DNA from: Planomonospora_B alba
Lineage (GTDB): Bacteria; Actinomycetota; Actinomycetes; Streptosporangiales; Streptosporangiaceae
Length of the DNA stretch: 64,000 nucleotides
Direction: 5' to 3'
Assembly: GCF_039534085.1 (NCBI RefSeq)
Contig: NZ_BAAAUT010000008.1
Coordinates: 62,001 to 126,000 of the forward strand
Under the pieces are notes generated by a model. That model had not been told where the DNA came from and ran no database searches. It worked only from the letters and a program-made list of their open reading frames with translations. Below, one piece after another: positions 42,690 to 50,948 of this stretch (its first letter is position 1; the number at the start of each line of letters is the position of its first letter). Made by a program: the position numbers and the translations under genes.

Positions 42690-43862
42690 GTGGAGAGCTA
42701 TCTCGGCCTGATCCTGATCATCGCCGCCGCCGTCGTGCTGACGGCGGGCGGCATGTTCCTGCTGTTCCGCCAGGGGAGGAAGACCCCGCCGCCACCGGTC
42801 CGGCCGCCCGAGGCGCCGCCGGTGGAGGAGCGGCCCGCGGCGACGGGCACCGTGGTGGAGGAAGAGGAGGCGACGACCACCGTCCCGCCTCCGGCCCGGC
42901 CGATCGAGGTGCCGGTCGCGCCGCCGGTCGAGGTCCCCCCGCCGTCCGCCGGCCGGATGGTACGGCTCCGCGCCCGGCTGGCCCGCTCCCAGAGCACCTT
43001 CGGCAGGGGCCTGCTGGAGCTGCTCTCCCGCGACCGCCTCGACGACGACGTCTGGGACGAGATCGAGGAGACCCTGATCACCGCCGACGTGGGCGTCGCG
43101 CCGACCCAGGTGATGGTCGAGGAGCTGCGGACCCGGGTGAAGGTCCTCGGCAGCCGGACGCCCGACGAGGTGCGCGGCCTGCTCCGCGAGCAGCTGCTCA
43201 CCCAGATCGGCGCGGACACCGACCGGACCCTGCACCTGGCCAAGCACGGCGAGCGCCCGGCCGTGGTCCTCGTGGTCGGCGTCAACGGCACCGGCAAGAC
43301 CACCACCACCGGCAAGCTGGCCCGCTCCCTGGTCGGTGACGGCCGCAAGGTCGTGCTCGGCGCGGCCGACACCTTCCGCGCCGCCGCGGCCGACCAGCTG
43401 GCGACCTGGGGCGAGCGGGTCGGCGCCGAGGTGGTGCGCGGCCCGGAGGGCGGCGACCCCGCCTCCGTGGCCTTCGACGCGGTGGCCCGCGGCATCGACG
43501 ACAAGGCCGACGTGGTGATCGTGGACACCGCCGGGCGCCTGCACACCAAGACCGGCCTGATGGACGAGCTCGGCAAGGTCAAGCGCGTCATCGAGAAGAA
43601 GGCCACCGTGGACGAGGTGCTGCTGGTCCTCGACGCGACCACCGGCCAGAACGGCATGCGCCAGGCGCAGGTGTTCGCAGAGGTCGTGAACATCACCGGC
43701 ATCGCCCTGACCAAGCTCGACGGCACCGCCAAGGGCGGCATCGTCATCTCCGTCCAGCGGGAGCTGGGCGTCCCGGTCAAGCTCGTCGGCCTCGGCGAGG
43801 GCCCCGACGACCTGGCCCCGTTCGACCCCGAGGTGTTCGTGGACGCCCTGCTGGGCGACTGA
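42690..43862 (+). CDS. ftsY: Signal recognition particle receptor FtsY
   Basis: The 390-residue SRP GTPase has an N-terminal membrane helix (LGLILIIAAAVVLTAGGMFL), an acidic/Pro-rich linker, the N domain and the GTPase G domain with GVNGTGKT at 197-204, DTAGRLHTKTGLMDEL and TKLDGTAKGG. With SRP it delivers nascent membrane proteins. The amino-terminal transmembrane anchor is typical of actinobacterial FtsY. GTG start 42690, 91 bases after smc. Confidence 0.96.
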   Translation: MESYLGLILIIAAAVVLTAGGMFLLFRQGRKTPPPPVRPPEAPPVEERPAATGTVVEEEEATTTVPPPARPIEVPVAPPVEVPPPSAGRMVRLRARLARSQSTFGRGLLELLSRDRLDDDVWDEIEETLITADVGVAPTQVMVEELRTRVKVLGSRTPDEVRGLLREQLLTQIGADTDRTLHLAKHGERPAVVLVVGVNGTGKTTTTGKLARSLVGDGRKVVLGAADTFRAAAADQLATWGERVGAEVVRGPEGGDPASVAFDAVARGIDDKADVVIVDTAGRLHTKTGLMDELGKVKRVIEKKATVDEVLLVLDATTGQNGMRQAQVFAEVVNITGIALTKLDGTAKGGIVISVQRELGVPVKLVGLGEGPDDLAPFDPEVFVDALLGD

Positions 43863-43893
43863 CCGCGACCCGGACCCCGCCCGGACCCGGCCC

Positions 43894-43926
43894 GGGACCG
43901 GGCCGGGACCGGGCCGGGACCGGGTT
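43894..43926. repeat. 11-bp tandem repeat after ftsY
   Basis: Three copies of GGGACCGGGCC (last copy ends TT) fill the 63-bp gap between the convergent ftsY and the iron ABC transporter operon. The region can form a GC-rich stem and may act as a terminator. Confidence 0.7.
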
Positions 43927-44729
43927 CAGTCCACGGGGCCGGCGGCGTGCTGCCGGACGCCGATGGGGACCACCAGAGGGGTCCCGGTCACCGGGTCCTC
44001 GATGACCTTGGCGTCCAGGTCGAAGACCTCCGCCAGCAGCGACTCGGTGAGCACCTCGGCCGGGGTGCCCGCCGCCACGACCCGGCCGTCGCGCATCGCG
44101 ACCAGCCGGTCGGCGTAGCGGGCGGCGAGGTTGAGGTCGTGCAGGACCATCACGACGGTACGGCCCAGCTCGCCGTGGAGCCGGCGGACGAGCTCCAGCA
44201 CCTCGATCTGGTGCGCCAGGTCGAGGAAGGTCGTCGGCTCGTCCAGCAGCAGCAGGTCGGTGCCCTGCGCCAGGGCCATGGAGATCCACGCGCGCTGGCG
44301 CTGCCCGCCGGAGAGCTCGTCCAGCGGGCGCTCGCCCAGGTCGAGCAGGCCGGTCATGGACAGCGCCTCGCTGACCGCCGACTCGTCGTCGGACGACCAC
44401 TGCCGGTACCAGGTCTGGTGCGGGTGCCGTCCCCGCGCCACCAGGTCCGCCACGGTCAGCCCCTCGGGGGCGGTCGGCGCCTGGGGGAGCACGCCGAGGA
44501 TCCTGGCGACCTCCTTGGACGGCATGCGGTCGATGCGCCTGCCGTCCAGCAGCACCTCGCCGCCGGAGGGCTTGAGCAGCCGTCCCAGCGCGCGCAGCAG
44601 CGTGGACTTGCCGCACCCGTTCGGGCCGATGATCGTGGTCACCGTGCCGGCCTCGATCCCGAGGTCGAGACCGTCGACGATGACGCGATCGCCGTATCCG
44701 AGCCGGACGTCGGCGGCCTGGAGTCTCAT
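43926..44729 (-). CDS. Iron-siderophore ABC transporter ATP-binding protein
   Basis: The 267-residue ATPase has Walker A GPNGCGKS (35-42), the ABC signature LSGGQRQRAWISMALAQ and Walker B LLLLDEPTTFLDLAHQIE, which is the FecE/FepC type. It energises ferric-siderophore import. Its start overlaps the upstream permease stop by four bases. Third gene of the iron-box-controlled operon. Confidence 0.93.
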   Translation of the reverse strand: MRLQAADVRLGYGDRVIVDGLDLGIEAGTVTTIIGPNGCGKSTLLRALGRLLKPSGGEVLLDGRRIDRMPSKEVARILGVLPQAPTAPEGLTVADLVARGRHPHQTWYRQWSSDDESAVSEALSMTGLLDLGERPLDELSGGQRQRAWISMALAQGTDLLLLDEPTTFLDLAHQIEVLELVRRLHGELGRTVVMVLHDLNLAARYADRLVAMRDGRVVAAGTPAEVLTESLLAEVFDLDAKVIEDPVTGTPLVVPIGVRQHAAGPVD

Positions 44730-45817
44730 GGGCGTGCCTCTCTGCGCACACGGACGAGGAGATAGATCAGATAGGGGGCGCCGAGGATCGCGGTGACCAC
44801 GCCCACCGGGAGTTCGGTGGGGCTGAAGGCGGTCCTCGCGAGCAGGTCGGCGGCGGTCGTCAGCAGGGCGCCGGTCAGGGCGGAGACCAGCAGCGGGGGG
44901 TGGGCCGTCCCGGCCAGGCGGAGCGCGATCTGCGGGGCGGCCAGGGCGACGAAGGTGACGGGCCCGGCGGAGGCGGTGGCGACCGCGGCGAGCAGCACCG
45001 CGGCGAGGATCATCAGGCCGCGGGCGAGGTTCATCCGCACGCCCAGGCCGGTCACGGTGTCGTCGCCGAAGCGCAGCACGGCCAGCGAGCGGGTGCCGAG
45101 CAGGGTGACCGGGACGAGCACGGCCAGGGCGAGCGCGACCGGGTGGACGTGCTCCCAGCCCCGGCCGCTGAGCGAGCCGCTGATCCAGACCATGGCGCGG
45201 CTGCTGTCGTTGACGTCGCCGAGGGTCAGCAGCCAGTACTTGACGTTGCCGAACACGGCGGTGACGCCGATGCCGACCAGCACCAGCCGGTAGCCGTCCA
45301 GCCCGCCCCGCCAGGCCAGCAGGTAGACCGCCACCGCGCCGAGCAGGCCGCCGGCCAGTGCCGCGAGCGGGATGCCGAGCGCGGACAGGGCGCCGCTGGG
45401 GCCGCCCGCGGTGCTCCCGGCGGCCACGATGACCGCGACCACGGTCACACTGGCGCCGGTGGTGACGCCGAGGATGTCGGGGCTGGCCAGCGGGTTGCGG
45501 GCGACGGCCTGGGTGATCGCGCCGGACAGCGCGAGCGCCGCGCCGGCCAGCGCCCCGGCCAGCGCGCGCGGCAGCCGCAGCTCCATCACCACGAAGTGCT
45601 CGGGGCCGTCGCCGGTGATCGCTCCGAGCACCTGGCCGACCGTCATCGGGATGTCGCCGATGCGCATGTTCAGCGCCATCAGCAGCGCGACCGCGGCCAG
45701 CAGGACCAGGCAGAGCGCCGCCGAGCGCGGGCGGAGCGGCCAGGAGAAGGGGCCGATCCGGACCGGCCGCCCGTGCGGCGACCGCCGGGCGGCGGGGGCG
45801 GAGGGGAGCCGGGTCAC
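44726..45817 (-). CDS. FecCD-family iron-siderophore permease (distal)
   Basis: The 363-residue protein has about ten hydrophobic segments and the FecCD pattern RLPRALAGALAGAALALSGA followed by NPLASPDILGVTTGA. It forms the membrane channel with the preceding permease. ATGA-type overlaps join it to both neighbours. Confidence 0.92.
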   Translation of the reverse strand: MTRLPSAPAARRSPHGRPVRIGPFSWPLRPRSAALCLVLLAAVALLMALNMRIGDIPMTVGQVLGAITGDGPEHFVVMELRLPRALAGALAGAALALSGAITQAVARNPLASPDILGVTTGASVTVVAVIVAAGSTAGGPSGALSALGIPLAALAGGLLGAVAVYLLAWRGGLDGYRLVLVGIGVTAVFGNVKYWLLTLGDVNDSSRAMVWISGSLSGRGWEHVHPVALALAVLVPVTLLGTRSLAVLRFGDDTVTGLGVRMNLARGLMILAAVLLAAVATASAGPVTFVALAAPQIALRLAGTAHPPLLVSALTGALLTTAADLLARTAFSPTELPVGVVTAILGAPYLIYLLVRVRREARP

Positions 45818-46884
45818 AGGCGGACCGGCTTCCTGCGGCGGACCAGGGCGACGAAGAACGGCGCGCCGAGCAGGGCCAGCACGACGCCGACCTCCAGCTC
45901 GCCGGGGCGGGCGACCACCCGTCCGACCACGTCGGCGACGAGCAGGGCGATCGCCCCGGCGAGCCCGGAGTACGGCAGCAGCCAGCGGTGGTCCGGGCCG
46001 GACAGGGGGCGGACCAGGTGGGGGACCATCAGACCGACGAAGGCGAGCGAACCGCAGGCCGCCACCGCGGCGCCGCTGAGCAGGGTGACCGAGGCGACGC
46101 CGAGCGCGCGGGTCCGGGCGACGTTCCGGCCGAGGGCCCGGGCCACGTCCTCGCCGAGGGAGAGCGCGTTGAGCCCGGGCGCGTTGGCCAGCGCCATCAC
46201 CAGGCCGGCCGCGATGAACGGGAGCACCTGCCAGGCGACGTCGGCGCCCCGGGCGGCGACGGAGCCGGCCTGCCAGAACCGGAAGACGTCCATGGCCTGG
46301 TCGTCGATCAGGACCAGGGCGGAGGTGAGGGCGTAGAGGAAGGAGCTGACCGCGGTTCCGGCCAGGGCGAGGGTCACCGGGGTGGGGCCGCCCCGGCCGC
46401 CGGCCATGCCGAGCGCGAAGACGCCGGCGCTGGCGGTCAGCGCCCCGGCCAGGCCGAACCAGATGTAGCCGTACAGGTCGGTGACACCGAGGACGATGAT
46501 GCTCGCCACCATCGCGAACGCCGCGCCCTGGGTGACGCCGAGCAGGCCGGGGTCGGCCAGGGGGTTGCGGGTGTGGCCCTGCATGAGCGCGCCCGCGACG
46601 CCGAGCGCCACCCCCGCCAGGATGCCGAGGGCGGTCCGGGGGACGCGCAGGGAACGGACGATGATGTCGTTCTCGGTGCCGGTCGGGCCGGTCAGCCCGT
46701 GCCAGACGTCACCGAGCGGGACGGGCTTCGCGCCGACCGTCACGCTCAGCACGGCCGCCACCGCGAGCGTCGCCAGCAGGCAGGCCAGGACCAGCGTCCG
46801 GCGCCCCCGCCGCCCGCCGTCCCGCCGGGGCGCCCGGGGACCGCCGGGCGAGGGCGTGCGCGCCGCGGCTACCGCTGTGCTCAC
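45814..46884 (-). CDS. FecCD-family iron-siderophore permease (proximal)
   Basis: The 356-residue protein has the same FecCD pattern (RVPRTALGILAGVALGVAGA, NPLADPGLLGVTQGA) and is the first gene after the divergent iron-box promoter. N-terminal cytoplasmic segment is Arg/Pro-rich. It pairs with the distal permease and the binding protein on the other strand. Confidence 0.92.
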   Translation of the reverse strand: MSTAVAAARTPSPGGPRAPRRDGGRRGRRTLVLACLLATLAVAAVLSVTVGAKPVPLGDVWHGLTGPTGTENDIIVRSLRVPRTALGILAGVALGVAGALMQGHTRNPLADPGLLGVTQGAAFAMVASIIVLGVTDLYGYIWFGLAGALTASAGVFALGMAGGRGGPTPVTLALAGTAVSSFLYALTSALVLIDDQAMDVFRFWQAGSVAARGADVAWQVLPFIAAGLVMALANAPGLNALSLGEDVARALGRNVARTRALGVASVTLLSGAAVAACGSLAFVGLMVPHLVRPLSGPDHRWLLPYSGLAGAIALLVADVVGRVVARPGELEVGVVLALLGAPFFVALVRRRKPVRL

Positions 46885-46915
46885 CGGTGCCCCTCTCAGT
46901 TGCTTGACCGTTCCG

Positions 46916-46945
46916 AGTATGTCAGTTTAGGCATGCCTAAGCTAA
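46916..46945 (-). promoter_or_regulatory. Iron box 1 inside the permease-operon promoter
   Basis: TTAGGCATGCCTAA (46927-46940) is a perfect palindrome, extended to an almost perfect 20-bp dyad at 46924-46943, matching the DmdR1/IdeR-type box. On the minus strand TTAGCT and CATACT are 18 bases apart with the box exactly in the spacer, a repressor-blocking position. Confidence 0.8.
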
Positions 46946-46949
46946 ATGA

Positions 46950-46965
46950 GGTTAGGCATACCTTC
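46950..46965 (+). promoter_or_regulatory. Iron box 2 before the binding-protein gene
   Basis: GGTTAGGCATACCTT is a second, less perfect TTAGGC-type dyad, 17 bases upstream of the binding-protein start and 23 bases centre-to-centre from box 1. Iron-bound repressor at both boxes would shut both divergent units. Confidence 0.7.
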
Positions 46966-46981
46966 GTGAGAGGATCGTCAG

Positions 46982-47989
46982 ATGAGAGCTTTGCGTGCTC
47001 TGACCATGACGGTGGCGGGAGCCGTACTGTCTCTCGGGCTCGCCGCCTGCGGGTCGGACGCCCCCGCGGCCGGGAGCGGTACGGCGGGCGCGGCGCCGAC
47101 GGCGGGCGGCGGCACCGCGGCCTTCCCCCGGACCGTCAAGCACGCCATGGGCGAGACGGAGATCCCGGCCCAGCCCAAGCGGGTCGTCGCCCTCGACCAG
47201 AGCTTCGTCGACGCGGTGCTGACGCTGGACACCGAGGTCGTCGGCTACACCGTCTACCGCGGCATCGACGACGAGCTGCCCGGCTATCTGGCGCCGGTCA
47301 TGGACCAGGCGCGCAATGCCGAGGTGGTCGGCACCCTGGAGGCGCCGAGCCTGGAGCAGATCATCGCGCTCAAGCCCGATCTGATCGTCTCGGCCAAGAT
47401 CCGTCACGAGGCCCTGTACGACAAGCTCGCCCGGATCGCGCCGACCGTCTTCAGCGAGACCACCGGCGCCATCTGGCCGGAGAACCTCCGGCTGATGGGA
47501 CAGGCCCTGGGCAAGGAGGAGCTCGCCGAGACGCGGCTCAAGGAGTACAAGGACCGCGCCGCGAAGATCGGTGAGGCGATCAAGGCCGAGGAGGGCGAGA
47601 TGCCCACGGTCTCGGTGGCCCGCTTCGCCGGGGAGCCGACCGTCCGCCTGTACGTGGAGAACTCCTACTCCGGCCTGGTGCTCAAGGACGTCGGGTTCCC
47701 GCGCCCCGAGGGCCAGCCGACCACCACTGAGACGATCATGGTGCCGATCAGCGAGGAGAACATCCCGCAGCTCGACGCCGACCACATCTTCGTCGTCGCC
47801 TACGACGACCCGGAGGTCAAGGCGGTCCAGGAGAAGTTCCAGGCCAACCCGCTCTGGGGCAAGCTCAAGGGCGAGCAGCACGTGGTCGACGACACCACCT
47901 GGATGGCGGCCGTCGGCCTCCAGGGCGCCCACGTCATCCTCGACGACCTCGCGAAGATCTTCGGGGTCGATCCGGCCACGACCTCCTGA
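46982..47989 (+). CDS. Iron-siderophore-binding lipoprotein
   Basis: The 335-residue protein has a lipobox (AVLSLGLAACGSD), then the Fe-binding-periplasmic-like FepB/FhuD fold: RVVALDQSFVDAVLTLDTEV, the helical connector LEQIIALKPDLIVSA and a second lobe ending DDLAKIFGVDPATTS. It captures the ferric siderophore at the membrane for the divergent permeases. The gene ends 22 bases before the convergent Cds1-like gene. Confidence 0.93.
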   Translation: MRALRALTMTVAGAVLSLGLAACGSDAPAAGSGTAGAAPTAGGGTAAFPRTVKHAMGETEIPAQPKRVVALDQSFVDAVLTLDTEVVGYTVYRGIDDELPGYLAPVMDQARNAEVVGTLEAPSLEQIIALKPDLIVSAKIRHEALYDKLARIAPTVFSETTGAIWPENLRLMGQALGKEELAETRLKEYKDRAAKIGEAIKAEEGEMPTVSVARFAGEPTVRLYVENSYSGLVLKDVGFPRPEGQPTTTETIMVPISEENIPQLDADHIFVVAYDDPEVKAVQEKFQANPLWGKLKGEQHVVDDTTWMAAVGLQGAHVILDDLAKIFGVDPATTS

Positions 47990-48011
47990 GCGGTCGCCGG
48001 GCCCGCGGTCC

Positions 48012-49088
48012 TCAGGGTGCGGTGAGGAAGGCGCGCAGGTCCTCCAGGTGGGGAGCGATGTCCAGGCCGTGCTCGGCCAGCCAGGCGTCGTCGTCGTAGG
48101 TGCCGCGGTAGCGCTCGCCGCCGTCGCAGATCAGCGTCACCACGCTGCCCCGCTCGCCCGCCTCCCGCATCTGGCGGATGATCTGCACGGCCGCCGCCAC
48201 GTTCGTGCCGGTGGAGCCGCCGACGTCGCGGCCGGTGACCTCGCGGACCCAGCGCATGGCGGCGATGGACCGGGCGTCGGGGACCTGGATCATGCGGTCG
48301 ATCACGGCGGGCATGAAGGAGGGCTCGACCCGGGGGCGGCCGATGCCCTCGATGAGGGAGCCGGCGGCGGTGACCTCCGGGTCGCCGGAGCACCAGGAGG
48401 GGTAGAAGGCCGACCCGTCGGGGTCGGCGACGGCGAGCCGGGTGGCGTGGCGGCGGTAGCGGATGTAGCGGCCGATGGTGGAGGAGGTGCCGCCGGTCCC
48501 GGCGCCGACCACGATCCAGGCGGGCTCGGGGTGGGGTTCCATCGCCATCTGGTTGAAGATGCTCTCGGCGATGTTGTTGTTGCCGCGCCAGTCGGTGGCC
48601 CGCTCGGCGTAGGTGAACTGGTCCATGAAGTGCCCGCCCGTCTCCGCGGCCAGCCGGCGGGACTCGGCGTAGATCGTGCGGGGGTCGTCCACGAGATGGC
48701 ACTTGCCGCCGTAGAACTCGATCAGCGCGATCTTCTCCGGTGAGGTCGAGGCGGGCATCACCGCGATGAAGGGCAGCCCGAGCAGGCGGGCGAAGTAGGC
48801 CTCGCTCACCGCGGTCGAGCCGCTGGAGGCCTCCACGATCGTGGTGGAGGGGCCGATCCAGCCGCCGGCCAGGCCGTACAGGAACAGCGAACGGGCCAGG
48901 CGGTGCTTGAGTGAACCGGTGGGGTGGACCGACTCGTCCTTCAGGTAGAGGTTTACTCCCCAGTGCGCGGGAAGCGGAAAGACGTGGAGATGAGTGTCGC
49001 AGCTGCGGTTGGCGTCGGCCTCGACGAGGCGGACGGCCTCGGCCACCCAGGCGCGGGTCTCGGGGTCATGGCGGTCCACGTATCGCAT
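48012..49088 (-). CDS. Cds1-like PLP-dependent cysteine desulfhydrase
   Basis: The 358-residue fold-type II enzyme has its PLP lysine at Lys61 in HPTGSLKHRLARSLFLYGL, the phosphate loop GAGTGGTSSTIGR and the substrate loop VEASSGSTAVSEAYFA. The RSCDTHL...WGVNLYLKDES start matches Cds1 of Mycobacterium tuberculosis (L-cysteine to H2S, pyruvate and ammonia) rather than CysK. The role of making H2S next to an iron uptake locus and a SigR-like redox sigma gene is suggestive but unproven. Confidence 0.82.
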   Translation of the reverse strand: MRYVDRHDPETRAWVAEAVRLVEADANRSCDTHLHVFPLPAHWGVNLYLKDESVHPTGSLKHRLARSLFLYGLAGGWIGPSTTIVEASSGSTAVSEAYFARLLGLPFIAVMPASTSPEKIALIEFYGGKCHLVDDPRTIYAESRRLAAETGGHFMDQFTYAERATDWRGNNNIAESIFNQMAMEPHPEPAWIVVGAGTGGTSSTIGRYIRYRRHATRLAVADPDGSAFYPSWCSGDPEVTAAGSLIEGIGRPRVEPSFMPAVIDRMIQVPDARSIAAMRWVREVTGRDVGGSTGTNVAAAVQIIRQMREAGERGSVVTLICDGGERYRGTYDDDAWLAEHGLDIAPHLEDLRAFLTAP

Positions 49089-49137
49089 GCCCTTAAAGGT
49101 ATCTCTACCTGCCCTTATGTGACACCAGACACATTCT

Positions 49138-49166
49138 CTGTCAAACAGAGCGGGAGATGTTACGAT
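49138..49166 (+). promoter_or_regulatory. Candidate promoter for the sigma factor gene
   Basis: CTGTCA and TACGAT are separated by 17 bases in the 270-bp gap between divergent cds1-like and sigma genes. A small inverted repeat CTCTGT-CAA-ACAGAG overlaps it. Confidence 0.4.
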
Positions 49167-49301
49167 AACGAGACTTGTTCGGCTGCAGGGTGTGTCGCCT
49201 CCGCCCGCGGCACGGACGTCGACAGACCTCCTCCCGACCGTGCGGAATCCTTAACGAGCCTCTTACGGAGCCGATGGGAGCATGAGCCGGACCGTCGGGA
49301 A

Positions 49302-49317
49302 GGGTGTGCCCACACCC
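49302..49317. promoter_or_regulatory. 16-bp dyad in the sigma factor leader
   Basis: GGGTGTG and CACACCC flank CC, 42 bases before the start codon. It is a plausible operator or leader hairpin. Confidence 0.4.
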
Positions 49318-49358
49318 GGAGAGGACGGTCGCGGGGGGAAGAACACAAGGGGGATGAC

Positions 49359-49955
49359 ATGATCTCGATGACCGACGAGCAGCGGCAGGACTGGTTCGAA
49401 CGCGACGTCGTGCCGGTGACCGGGCAGCTGTACGCCTCCGCCATGCGTCTCACCCGAAACTCCGCAGACGCCGAGGACCTGGTGCAGGAGACCGTCACCA
49501 AGGCGTTCACCTCCTACCACCAGTTCCGTGAAGGCACGAATCTCAAGGCGTGGCTGCACCGGATCCTCACCAACAACTTCATCAACGACTACCGCAAGAA
49601 GCAGCGCTCGCCGAAGCTGTCGGCCACCGAGGAGATCGAGGACTGGCAGCTCGCCGCCGCGGAGTCGCACACCTCCACGGGCCTGAAGTCGGCCGAGACC
49701 GAGGCGCTGGAGCAGCTGCCCGACAACGCCGTGATGAACGCCCTGCGGGCCCTGCCGGAGGACTTCCGGGTGGCGGTCTACCTCGCCGACGTCGAGGGGT
49801 TCGCCTACAAGGAGATCGCCGAGCGGATGGGCACCCCCATCGGGACGGTGATGTCCCGCCTGCACCGCGGCCGCCGCCAGCTCCGCACCATGCTGGCCGA
49901 CTACGCCCACGAGGAGGGCGCGGTGCGGCTGCCGGAGCAGCGCCAGGCCGCGTAG
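49359..49955 (+). CDS. SigR-like ECF RNA polymerase sigma factor
   Basis: The 198-residue factor has region 2 (about 20-95: ASAMRLTRNSADAEDLVQET, FREGTNLKAWLHRILTNNF, INDYRKKQRSPKLS) and region 4 (about 130-185: ALPEDFRVAVYLADVEGFAY, EIAERMGTPIGTVMSRLHRG). The sequence closely follows Streptomyces SigR, the thiol-oxidative-stress sigma of group ECF12. The normal partner, a zinc anti-sigma RsrA with HxxxCxxC, would be the next gene but is absent; the next gene is a transporter on the other strand. I start at ATG 49359 rather than at long upstream readings that run into cds1. Confidence 0.92.
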   Translation: MISMTDEQRQDWFERDVVPVTGQLYASAMRLTRNSADAEDLVQETVTKAFTSYHQFREGTNLKAWLHRILTNNFINDYRKKQRSPKLSATEEIEDWQLAAAESHTSTGLKSAETEALEQLPDNAVMNALRALPEDFRVAVYLADVEGFAYKEIAERMGTPIGTVMSRLHRGRRQLRTMLADYAHEEGAVRLPEQRQAA

Positions 49956-49972
49956 GGCGCCGCCGGGCTCCA

Positions 49973-50027
49973 CCGGCCTCCGGCGTCGGGCCACCGTGAG
50001 CGGACGGCCGGCCTCCGGCGTCAGGCC
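49973..50027. repeat. 20-bp direct repeat at the end of the DMT transporter gene
   Basis: Bases 49973-49992 and 50008-50027 match at 19 of 20 positions (both start CCGGCCTCCGGCGTC). The right copy spans the transporter's stop codon and the left copy lies 35 bases further downstream. Confidence 0.75.
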
Positions 50028-50863
50028 GCGGCGATGAGGGCGACCGCGGCGAGGGTGACGCCGATCCCCGCCGACTGGACGACGTTGAGCCGTTCCCCCA
50101 GCACGTAGCGGGCCAGCACCAGCGTGCTCGCCGGATAGAGCGAGGCGAGCACTCCGACCAGCGCGATCATGCCCCGCTGCCCGGCCAGCACGAACAGGAT
50201 GTTGGCCACCATGTCCAGCGCCCCGGCCGTGATGATGATCGGCAGCGCGCCGCCGCTGCCGGGCCGCAGCGTGCGGCGGGTGGCCACGGCGAGCAGGGCG
50301 ATGAGCGTCACCGAGGCCAGCCGGGCGCCGACCAGCGGCCACAGGCCGCTGTCACCGGGCCCCTGCGCGATGAGGATGAAGAAGCAGCCGAAGCCCGCGC
50401 CGGCGGCCAGGGCGGCCAGGACCGGGCCGTAGCCGCCGGTGCCCCCGGCGGGCGCGGAGGAGTCGCGGCTGACCAGGACCACCGCCACCAGCGCGAGCGC
50501 GATGCCGCCCAGCGCCATCGGCTCGGGGCGCTCTCCGGCGGCCAGGCCGAACAGCACCGGCAGCGCCGCCGAGGTCGCCGCGGTGACCGGGGCGACGACC
50601 GACATCACGCCGGTGGCGAGCGCCCGGTAGAAGAGCACCAGCGCCGCGGCCCCGGCCAGCCCGGCGGCCATGCCCCAGGCGAGCGCCGCGGGGCTGGGCG
50701 ACCCGGGCAGCAGCGGCAGCGCCGCGACCACCAGGACCAGCCCGGCCAGCTGGGAGAGCACGACCACGGCCAGCACCCGTGACCGCCGGGTGGCGAGCCC
50801 GCCGAAGAAGTCCGCCGTGCCGTACACCAGTGCGCTGGCCGTGGCCAGGACAACCGCCGTCAT
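50021..50863 (-). CDS. EamA/DMT-family transporter
   Basis: The 280-residue protein has about ten predicted transmembrane helices in two EamA repeats (VLATASALVYGTADFFGGLA ... VLASLYPASTLVLARYVLGE, the latter the EamA C-terminal signature). It probably exports amino acids or metabolites. Divergent from an XRE-cupin regulator that likely represses it. Confidence 0.87.
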   Translation of the reverse strand: MTAVVLATASALVYGTADFFGGLATRRSRVLAVVVLSQLAGLVLVVAALPLLPGSPSPAALAWGMAAGLAGAAALVLFYRALATGVMSVVAPVTAATSAALPVLFGLAAGERPEPMALGGIALALVAVVLVSRDSSAPAGGTGGYGPVLAALAAGAGFGCFFILIAQGPGDSGLWPLVGARLASVTLIALLAVATRRTLRPGSGGALPIIITAGALDMVANILFVLAGQRGMIALVGVLASLYPASTLVLARYVLGERLNVVQSAGIGVTLAAVALIAAA

Positions 50864-50912
50864 CGTTCACCTCGGTTCATTTGAATGCACTCTTAGTACA
50901 GTACATTGAGCG

Positions 50913-50943
50913 CACTAGACTGTACATGAAGTTCACTAGACTG
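50913..50943. promoter_or_regulatory. Direct-repeat operator between DMT transporter and XRE regulator
   Basis: CACTAGACTG occurs at 50913-50922 and 50934-50943, 21 bases apart, in the 85-bp divergent gap; related TACAGT/ACTGTA half-sites lie at 50898-50925. Two-turn spacing suits a dimeric helix-turn-helix repressor. Confidence 0.6.
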
Positions 50944-50948
50944 CACTC

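Noticed and set aside
49089..49358. SigR-type autoregulatory promoter (GGAAT-N18-GTT) before the sigma gene
   Set aside because: GGAAT occurs at 49244 but the expected downstream GTT is not at any spacing of 16-19; a housekeeping-type pair fits better.
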